Shown here: positions 37,901-48,900 of the stretch, in pieces | Numbering within the stretch: position 1 is the stretch's first letter | Layout: each line of letters begins with the position of its first letter | DNA from: Shinisaurus crocodilurus | Taxonomy: Eukaryota > Chordata > Lepidosauria > Squamata > Shinisauridae | Assembly (NCBI GenBank): GCA_021292165.1 | Contig: CM037880.1 | Location: 224,842,467 to 224,906,466, forward strand | Length of the DNA: 64,000 nt | Direction of reading: 5' to 3' | Position numbers and translations under genes: made by a program | The notes under the pieces: model-generated | The model's database searches: none | Told to the model about the DNA's origin: nothing | What the model saw: the letters and a program-made list of their open reading frames with translations, nothing else

Positions 37901-40900
37901 TGCCAGGCCCTCACCTGCTCACCCTTGACCTTTCCTGCTTGGGAAAGAGTAACTCTGGTCCCAGACCGGGCCATCACGTCAGAGGGGGCCTTGGCCCAAA
38001 AGGAAGCTGTGATTGTTGAGGGAGTGGGTAGGCTGGCACACGTGGGTGGGCTGGCATCCTGTAGGGAGAAGGAGAGAGGCGGCACGGTAATCTCTCTTCG
38101 AGGCAAGCTTGGGGGCTCATGAACCAAGCGGGCACCAGCAGGCACAGCGAGCAGAGGCTTCCTAAAGCAGTCACGCAGGCGCCGCCACCTCAGACAAGGA
38201 GAAGGCACGAGGGTGGCGGGGGTGCGTGCAGGGACTTGGCCCTTTCCGCTGCTCGCCTGCAGTGCCCCATATTCCTACTGGCTCCCGAGGGATCCGAGGC
38301 TCCGGGTGTGGCTCACATCTTCACCAAGAGAAATTGGGGCCGGGCGGATGGGACTCCAGAGGAGCCTGCCGTTGCTTAGAGCAGCTGGGTCAGGCCAGAG
38401 CAGTGCTTCTCAAATAGTGGGGCGGGCCCCCCAGGGGGGGCGCGAGGCTCCGTAAAGGGGGACTCGTTTGACCTCAGTTAAAAGTTTTTTTTAATATTGT
38501 GTTCCTTTAAATCCTGTGCTCCTTTAAATCTTTTCTGCTACAGTTAATAAAGCTATTCTTTGTTGTAAATTGATCCACATTTCTTTCTTTTTTTATTCTC
38601 TTATACGTTAATAAGGATACAGTGTTATGCAGAGGTGTACTTATAACAATTTTATAGACAAATGATACTATTTACAGTCGCGCGGGGGGGGCACGAAATG
38701 TTTTGTTCTTCCTAGGGGGGGCATGACAGAAATAATTGAGAAGCACTGGGCCAGAGACACGAGGGGGGGGCAGCAAAGAGGTTTCTGGGATGAGGCGGGG
38801 GCAGGAGAACAGAGGAGACATTCCAGTTACCATTAATATCTGGGCATCGGCTTTCAGAAGAGAAGGTTGACGGAAACACCCCAGAAACATGTTACACTGG
38901 TTCGGGCCGTAGAGCTCAGATATGGAGTCAACCTGGCGGATGGCTTCCAGCACCTCGTCTGCATTAAAGGTGTCTTCTTCAGGGATCTGTGGAGAAAGAA
39001 ACCGGAGCAGGGAGTGCAAGAAACCTAGTCTGCTACAGGCAAACAATGGTCCAGCCATCAGCCACACACTGGGCTGCAGCGGGACCTGCAAAATGGTAGT
39101 ACTTTATGGGAACGGCAGGGGTTGGTCTGAACGACCTCCCAGGGATCCCCCCCCAACCTGGTGGATCTTGTTTCTAAGGGAGACTGTGGACTCGAAACCT
39201 TCCAGGCACAACATCTGGCTGGGCCCGTTCTATCATCAAGTAAAAGGAGGTGACGGAGCCATGACGGAGCTTAGCCAAGGAGCAGCCCGCGAGAGACTCC
39301 TCAGAGGGGGCACGCCTTCCCTCCTCCACCCCTGCACCCACCCCTCCCTCCTCTGGGGAGGATGCCATCCAGCTGGGCCCGTGTACAAGCAAGCAGCCTG
39401 AAGTTCTGAGACAGGGGAAGGTGGAGGATCAGAGAGCTTAGCCGGAGCTCCGGAAGCTTTTGGGGTGTTTGCTAGGGTGTCAAGCTGTGAGCCTCCACCT
39501 ATGCTCAATCTGTATATCTGTAAAGAAACAAATACTGCAGCCTTTGACCTCCCTCCCAAGGAAACCAGAATCAGGTGAGCACTGAACCCCTGGAATTTCT
39601 CACCACTCAGAGAACTGGGATGCACATAAGAGTACAAAGGGAACACAGGACGACAAAGTCATGGGAACTATTGGGATGAACGAGGACGGGGTGCGAATCG
39701 CAACGGGCTGCAGAGAATGTTTTAAAAGCCTGTCCTGGAGACACACACACACACACACACACACACCGCTTCCCCCTGGAAGAATACACACTTGCTCTCA
39801 ACTCTCCTGCCAGGGTGGGAATGGTGGGACTGCAGGAGGTGCCAGGCCGGACTGAAAGAAACGCTAAAAAAGCAACGCCTCCCAGGACGCCTTTCTGTGC
39901 TCTCCCTCTTCGGTGCTCGCGTAACAGCCAGCAGCCTCCCTTTACCCGAGGAGGCCGCGCCCATCACCTGGATGGTGCAGCTCCCCCACCCTCCCCCACC
40001 ACCCACATAGCACCCCCAGGTAGCAGCCCTGCCCCAGCCTCACCTCAATTTTGGGCTGCTTCTTGTAGAAAATCTGCAGGTACTGCTCAAAGGCCTCCTC
40101 CTTCATTTCCTTGGTGACCCGCAATTTCTTGGCTGCGGTTAATTTCCCCTTCTGGAGGAGCTGCAAGTCCTGGTTCTTCTTGACCAGCTGGGGAAATCTC
40201 TGCAAGGGGTTTGGAGCTCAGAAAACCCCCCCCCCCATGCCTCTTCCTCCTCCAGCCGCCACCTGCCCTCCTGTCACCGAGCTGCCACCTGAAAGGGTGC
40301 GCCCGGGCTCAAGGGGCAGCCCGCAGAACCCTCCCGACGCCGCAAGGCCACGTTGGCCACACAGACCGTCGCCAGAGAGTCCTTCGCCCAACCCGCCGCT
40401 GCTGGGCCAGGGGAAGATCCAAGCAGTTGGACCAGGCCTCCCCCTGGCCCAGCAGGGCCTCCGCCTCCTTCCTCTCCAGGCATGGCCCGAGGCGTGCTGC
40501 TGGCCCAAGATTCATAGATTCATAGATTATAGAGTTGGAAGGAGCCTATAAGGCTATCGAGTCCAACCCCCTGCTCAATGCAGGAAACTAGAGGAGGGGT
40601 CTCCCATCCAAGTAATAACCAGGCTTGACCCTGCTTAGCTTTCCACACTCAGGCAAGCTGAGCCAGCATAAGCCACAGGCCTGTTGAGGCAGTGCACAGT
40701 CCAGGTCAGGGGTCCCAGGAGCTCTAGCCTGGACCCAGATGAGTCTAGGATTCCCCGCTCAGGCTGTGTCATGACCCCTGGCCCTTGAACCTTCCAGCAT
40801 GCAGCAGAGGATTCTGGGGAGGATGAGGAGGCAGAGGCGATTCCCTCGGGGGTAGGGCAGTCAGTGCCTTATTCGGGTCCTCCGGGTCAGGCGAAAGTCC

Positions 40901-43900
40901 TGCCACTGTCCTCTGGCTCAGAGGATAAATCCCCAGCAGAAAATCCCTCTCCCAGCCTCACAGAAGTCTCAGGCTACAGCGTCAGGTAAGGGCCTTTTAA
41001 CAGTCCAGCCAGCTCCTCTAGGAGGGGCGGAGCTGACCACAGTATAGGTCAGTGATGGCGAACCTATGGCACGGGTGCCACAGCTGGCACGCAGGGACCT
41101 CTCTGTGGGCACTCGAGCCATTGGTCACCAGTCCAGATCGCGAAAAGACTTTCCCCTTCTGCAAAACACGAATGATCTTGTTCTTTCTCACAGTGTGGAA
41201 CAGAATGGTTTTATTCTAGAATTCCTGTTACAGAATTCTTTTCTACATTGTTATCACATTTAAAAGATTTTGAAGAATGATGCACAGAGCATGGCTTGGA
41301 TGTAAAGCCCTAACAGTTGACCCGAGTGCTGCATGTGTTGCTCTCAAACTAACGGAGTATGAGCCAAGGTTTGACAAATTATCAGCATGCATGCAATAGC
41401 AAAAATCACATTAATTGTGCAAAAGCATGCCCAATGCAAACTTTTACCTAATGCAGTGTTTGCAGTCCAAGACATAAAGTGTTTAAAATGTGTTAAGCAC
41501 GTTTCATTTTCTTGTTTATCTTGCTCATCCTAGTACAGGTTGACTTTTACTTTTATTAATCCGACACCTGTAGAAGCAGGGAAAGGACCCGGGGTAAAGC
41601 TTGCCCCATACAATTTCAGTCTGGCATATAATCATATTACAAGTTGAGAATCCCTTATCCAAAAATACATGTGCCTAATTATTTAAAAAGTTTGTATAAA
41701 TTCCCTTCAGGCTATGTGTACAATGTAGTACTATAATAATTTTTTGAGTTGATTTTTTTCCCAACAAAAAACTGTATCATTGAAAGCTCTGTTATTATGT
41801 TTTTCTTTTAAGACAAAAGATGTTAATTAGTTCGGACAACTGTATGAGTTGTTTTTCTAAAACTAAAACCTTGGTATTCAGGTTTAATTGCAGTGTTGGC
41901 ACTTTGAAATAAATAAGTTGGTTTTGTGTTGCAGTTTGGGCACTCGGGCTCAAAAAGGTTCGCCATCACTGGTATAGGTCTTGTCAGTCCACATAAGGCT
42001 TCAGTTGGCTTTTGCTCCCTGCTGAGACAACATTCTCCTATTGCTGTCGCATGAGAGAGTTCCAACCGGCAGGACCCACTTGGAGCTATCCCAGGTCCTA
42101 TTTTCTTCCTGCTTTGATCTATCAGATGCTACCAGCTTCCCCTGTTAAATTCAAGGGGCCACAGAACAGGACAGGCTACACATGGTTTCACTGGCACCCC
42201 TTACAAGGCTGCCACCTCCCCAAGCTGTTCTTTTCCCTCTATTGGGCCATGGAAGCACCATTAAAAGGAGTACGACGAATGAGCTCTTCTGCATGCAATG
42301 TCCTGATCTGGCACAGTCTTCTACTCCTGAAGAATCCCCCTCGACACTTGTCCGCCCAGACTTTCTTTGGAAACTCCCAGAGGCATTTAAACTTGGTTAG
42401 CAAACTCTACTGTAATGTCGTCGCCCATGCGCAGCCCCACAACCTCCCTTTTGACTTTGAGGAGCATCTGTCCCTGTGTTGCTTAGGCCCACTGCTTTTT
42501 GTTCTGTCCTCAATAGTTAGAAGTGAACATTTCCTTCTTGCTGGAGACCCTTTTACAAGGGCAGCATCTCCCCTCTTAATCTCATCTTGAGGCAAGGAGC
42601 AGGAGAGCCTGACCTTTGCCCTCCTCCGAAACCTCCTTGCCATCTTGCCACGTCCATTGTGAGCTGAGCTCAGGACACCCAGATGTGGCTTCCACGTGAG
42701 CGAGCCAAGAAGAGGGCTGCTCTTACTTTCCAGGTCTTGGCAACAAGGCTACTAGCACCCAAAGTGGCCCTGGTTCTCCCACTTGTATCGGCCACGCTTA
42801 CCTGGCTGTGGACACCACTGATCACCTTTGATTCTTTCGAGCCCATCCGGCGGGCTACAGGCAGAGGTGACCTGTGTGGGCAGGTATAGGCATATTTATT
42901 TTATTTATTTATTTGTTGCATTTCTGGATCGCCCCTCTGGCCGGCAAACCGGCCACCCTGGGCGATGCATAACATGATAAAATACATGATATAAAATACA
43001 TTTAAAACAGTATAACCTTTAAAATCTTAACCCACCCCATATTCCTGCCTGAATAACCATGTTTTTAGTGAGCGGCGGAAGCATAAACAGGGAAGAACTT
43101 GCCTCCCCCTGCCCGCCTCTCTCGACTCCCCCCCCCCCCGCCCACGGACTCCCATACTCTGCGAGCACCACTGGGCTGGAGCCGTCTCCAAGCTTCCTTC
43201 ACCGGCTGGAGGTGGGGTCTCCGGCCCAAGGGGGCTCAGCCTAGCAGCCCCTAGTAGAGACCAAGACCTTGATGTGCTGCCTTGAGACTGCCTTCTGAGG
43301 ACCCTCCAGACTCTGTGCTGTGGGGAAGGTGGATGGGGGGGGATTGAGACGGTACCCCAGAAATGCTGTGCCGGGGGAAACAGAGGTCGCTTCCGCACTG
43401 TATCCATTCCAGACCAACTGACCCATTTGATCATTCCATTTTTACGGGGAATGCAGGTGATGTCACTCCCTGCCAAGCGGCTGCATCCCAGCACTGTCCT
43501 CAGACCAGCGTCCTTCCTTCGGAGCTGGTCTGTGGCACTTCCCCACTTGACATGCGGCTGCAGCAACAGCCTGGCCAGTGTGGACTGACAAAGTGATACT
43601 GAGGCTTTTCAAGGCTCCTGCCTCCATTATCCCCCCCCCCCAGCCCCTTTTTAAAAAAGTGGCTTCTGATTTTCAGCTTCAGCCCCTTTAACTCATTGCT
43701 TCCTGTTCCCTCACATGGCCCTCAGTCAGTTCCTGCTCCTGCTGCTGTGGAGGAGGAGGGCAGGCTGTTTCAATTACTGGCTTCCTTTCTGCAGCCAGAG
43801 CAAGGGCTCATTCTTCACCCCCACACTTTTGCTGAATTAGTGACACAATCGCAATGTCAACCCTTTGGTGACCTTTCCAGTGTTGTGATATGTATCACAT

Positions 43901-45889
43901 TACCAGCTGTGGCACACTGTTTACATATGGAAGGAACAGAATGGCGGGGTAAACAGGTTTATTATGTCTCTTTAGAATCTCGTGTTTTCGCAGGGGTTAC
44001 TTGAGTGTGAGAACAATATGAGCTTGTCACATGGTTTGTATGTTCTGATGGCGTGTTAACTTGTTGTCTGTCTGGAGCCATTTTAGATAGAAGCTGAACT
44101 GTTTCTTTCTTCTTCTTCTTCTTCACCTTCTTGGTGATGCTTGCTGGACTTGTTACTGCAACCATGTAACGTCTTTGCTGCAGTGGAGTGAGCACAAGTC
44201 AACTCCACTGAATGTAATGCTTGCTATGCATTTATACTCTGCACATGGACTGTAACTAGGAAATGTATACTCTGTAGAACTTTACTTGCTAAGTGAATAA
44301 ACAGGTAGAAATAGACCTGTGGTGTTTACAGAGTGTTTCCTGACTACATGGATTAATCTGCAACGGAGCAGCCAGGCTGGTTCACTGGCACACACGCTGC
44401 ACGCTGCTGCGGGAGGAGGGAGACAGATATCTGTGTGTGGATTGTACAGGCAAGTGCAGGCACACAGACAAGGATTATAAATCTCCTAACCCGCACACAC
44501 ACTCTGCTAAAAGTCAAGTTACATCATCCAGGGCCATCAGAAGCCAGCCTGCCCATCACACCTACAGCACTCCTGCTAACAAGTGGCTCAGGAAATCTGT
44601 GATTATGTGGTATCATGTCTAGCAGAGCCAAGAGGCCACGGGTCCGGTCTCCTCCTCCTCCTCCAAAGAGGTAATTATTTGCACCTCTCCTTTTGACCCC
44701 CAGGGTCTGCCAAATTGCTCCCTGTCAGAGGTGCTATACCTGCAGGACAGATCTTGCCCCATTTGCATAAAGTCTGCCCTAGAAGCAGTCTCTGCCCACT
44801 GGACCATGAGGAAATCTACTCCCATCGGACGAGGCAGGAACCCACCTCCGCCCCCGCACCCCTCACTTGCTAAGCCTGCAGGAATGAAACTGGGAGTGAT
44901 TCTCCCTAGAAGAGGACTGCTGTTTGGAATTCAAAACAGCTTTCCCTCACACTGGATCGTGCGAGTATCCCATGACTTTAGCCTACCAAATCAATAAAAT
45001 AAGAACATAAGAAGAGCCCTGCTGGATCAGACCAGGGGTCCATCAAGTCCAGCATTCTGTTCACACAGTAGCCAACCAAAACGGCTTGGGGCCAGAGTAT
45101 CTGAAGGATCGTCTCCTCCCATATGTACCTGCCCGGACACTAAGATCTGCATCAGCAGTCCTTCTCTGAGAGCCCCTGCCAAAGGAAGTGAGGCAGGTGG
45201 CTACCAGGAGGAGGGCCTTTTCTGCTGTGGCGCCCCGGTTGTGGAATGAGCTTCCTGGGGAGGCTCGCCTGGCGCCTACTTTGTATTCTTTCCAGCGCCA
45301 GGTGAAGACCTTTCTGTTCTCCCAGGCATTTTAATCATCTTAATCATTTTAATCTTGTAATTGTTTTTAATTGCATTATTGTAACTGCTGCTGCTAGCTC
45401 TGCTGTTTGTTTTTAATCTGTGGTTTTAAATTTTATATTGTATTTTATTATTTTAACTGTTGTAAACCGCCCAGAGAGCTTTGGCTATTGGGCGGTATAA
45501 AAATGTATTAAACAAATAAATATAAATAAACCAGATGCCCCCACGGGAAGCCCACAAGCAGGGCAGGAGTGCAGCAGCACCCTCCCGCCCGTGTTCCCCA
45601 GCAGCTGGAGTACATAGGCATACTGCCTCTGACACTGGAGCAAGCATTCAGCCTTTTCTGTGGCGGCCCCCGTACTGTGGAACTCTCTCCCGAGTGACCT
45701 CCGCCATGCCCCCTCTCTGTTGAGCTTCCGCCGCTCATTAAAAACCTGGCTGTTCAGGCGGGAATATGGGGTGGGTTAAGATGTTAAAAAAAATTATATT
45801 GTTTTAAATGTATTTTATCTTGTTTTTATCCTTTGTACATCGCCCAGGGTGGCCGGTTGCCGGCCAGATGGGCGATAAATAAATTAATT

Positions 45890-45927
<38 letters not shown>

Positions 45928-48900
45928 GGACTAGTAGCCATGGATAGTCTTCTCCTCCATGAATTTGTCCAATACCCCTTTTAAAGCTGTCCAGATTGGT
46001 GGCCATCACTACATCTTGTGGAAGTGAATTCCATAGTTTCAGGGCCGGCGCTACCGCTAGGCAGACCCAGGCGGCTGCCTAGGGCGCGTGGTGGAAGAGG
46101 GCGCGAACGCTGCGCTCCTTCCTCGCCGCCGGCGCGTTCCTGCCCCACCTGCCGCCTCCGCTGCGCCTCCCCGCGCGCCCGCCCGCCCGCCACCGCCACA
46201 CCTCCCCCCCGCTGCGCCCGCCTGCCCGCCACCTACCTACCTTTGCGTCGTTTCCGGAGCCCCGCCGGCGTTGTTTTGACGGGAGGAACCAGGGCAACAG
46301 GGCTTAAACAGCCCTGTTGCCCTGGTTTCCCCGGCAAAAAAAAAAAGCGCGGGGGTCCCGTGGCGTCGGAGGAGGAGGCGGCAGCAGCAGCAGCAGCCAG
46401 CATGGGGGAGGGAAGGTAGGTGGTGGCGGCGGCAGCGGCGGTGCAGGGGGGGGTTGCAGAGCAGGGCTGCTTTGCTCCGGGGGCCCCCCCACGGCATGAG
46501 AGGGGGGGCGCTAAATATAATTTGGCCTAGGGCGCCAAACAGCCCTGCACCGTTCCTGCATAGTTTAACTCTGCGCTGTGAGAAGAAGTACTTCCTTCTA
46601 TCTGTCCTGAACCTCCCACCAATCAGCTTCATGGGATGACCCCTTTGGGTTCTAGTATTATGAGAGAGGGAGAAAAATGTCTCCCTGTCCACTTCCTCCA
46701 CACCATGCATAGTTTTGTACACCTCTATCCTGTCTCCCCTTACTCGCCTTTTTTCTAAGCTAAACAATCCCAGCTGCTGTAACCTTTCCTCACAGGGGAG
46801 TTGCTCCAGCCCCCAGGATCATTTTAGTTGCCCTTTTCTGCACTTTTGCCAACTCTACAATGACTTTTTAGGTGTGGTGACCAGAACTGTGCACAGTATT
46901 CTTTCTAAGTGCGGTCACCCCACAGATTTGTATAAGGACATTTTCATCAAGATGTCCACCACAACCCCAAGATCTCTTTCTTGGTCAGTCACTGCTAGCT
47001 CAGATCCCATCAGCTTATGCTAGAAGTTGGGATTTTTCGCCCCAACGTGCATCACTTTACATTTTCTTACACTGAAGTGCAAATGCCATTTTGAAGCCCC
47101 TTCTCCCACTTTGGAGAGATCCCTCTCTGGAGCTCTTCTTTGCAATCGCTTTTTGTTTTAACCATACTAAAGTATTTTGGTGCAGCCAGCTTACTCGGTG
47201 TCCTCCAAGGGCGGTTCCTGCTTCAGTCGCCTGGTATTCTCCCTGACAAGATCCTCAAAGCAGGAGTCACTGATGGGGAGGGGGATGTCCTTGATGGGCT
47301 CCAGGAACTTGGCACACAGCAGCTGCAAGAGAAGGAGCAGCAGCCTACCTCCACGGGACAGAGCACCAGAGGCAACACTTGCACGCCCAGCATAGATGAG
47401 CTCCCAGCTTCATGGAAATCTGCCACCCCTCTAGCGCAGTGTTCTCCCACCTTGGGTCCCCAGATGTTTTTGGCCTACAACTCCCAGCATGCCCCAGCCA
47501 GCTATGCTGGGGCATGCTGGGAGTTGTAGGCCAAAAACATCTTGGGGGACCCAAGGTTGGAGAACACTGAGGTAGATCAATACTCTGGCCTGGATTTAAT
47601 TTTCTTTTCATTATTGTGCCTGCTGCTGTTGTTATTATTTATAAACAACTATTTATATATAAACTATATACAAATTACATCCTTTCAAGATACAAATACT
47701 TCCAAAAAATTAAGCAAAAAGCAGAGCGTTGCTATGATGCTCCTGGTTTTCAGTCGTCTGGAGAAGTCTCCAACAGCTCCCTAAAGAATCCTACTTCAAC
47801 TAACAAACAAGCGCGAGATCAGGGGTTTGGCAGAGCATTATCATGCTTTAGAACAGTGTTCTCCAACCTCGGGTCCCCAGATGTTTTTGGCCTACAACTC
47901 CCAGCATGCCCCAGCATAGCTGGCTGGGGCATGCTGGGAGTTGTAGGCCAAAAACATCTGGGGACCCAAGGTGGGAGAACAGTGGCAAGAACACAAACTC
48001 TGCTGGGCGCTTGTGTCTGGGTGATCCAAAAAGCAGCCTCAGGCGGCTCCTTGGCCTGCTGCGTTACCCCCAAGGCCGAGCAGGCACCCTCACCTTCATC
48101 TTGTAGTAGCTGGGCAAGTACTTGCTATGGTGGATGAGGTAGAGATGTCGCTCAATGCCAACCAGCAGGTCTCCCCAATGATTGGCAAACGCCAGGCTCT
48201 CCGGGATGGTGTTCAGCTTCAGGTGCCTGCCACGGAGAAGAGGAGGCAGAGGAGGTGGACTCTGCCGGATGCAAGACGGCCCCGCCCCAGTCGCCCTCTT
48301 GGGTAGGCAACGGGCAGGGGCGCTGGAGGCCACGGGCAGAGTGATGCTTGCACACACAACTAGCAAGCTTACGTTAAAAGATTACAGATACGGGTAGATC
48401 ACATTGAACTCTGCTTGAAAGAAAACGCACCTCGTTGTCATGGGCAGGAAAGTGCTGCAGGCCAGAAAGGCAGGTGCAAATAGAACCATGCATTTAGTAA
48501 AGTAGGAAAAATCAAGGGAAGGCGGGAAATACATTATGAGAGCATCAACACTCAATGCTCTAAAGGTGGTGGTGGTGGTGGTGGTGGAGATCTGCAGGCA
48601 TTTTTATGAAGTTTAGGGGAGAGGAGCAAAGATCGATGTGTCAGGAGGGAGGAAGCTCTCAATGGAGGGAGGGGTCAGCCATACAGCAGAGCAGAAGGCC
48701 CAAACGTTCACCAGCTGCCAGCCCCAGAAGCGACTGTGGGATCCCCAAGCAGCGGGCAAGGCGGGAGTACAAGCGGCACGTTCACTCAGAAACAAGTCCC
48801 ACTGACTTCCGTGGCACTTCCTCCCCAGCAGTAATTGCAGCCAAAGGCACAGCACCCATGGTTTGCAGCGTCCCTGCGGGGGCCAAGAGTCACATGGGGC

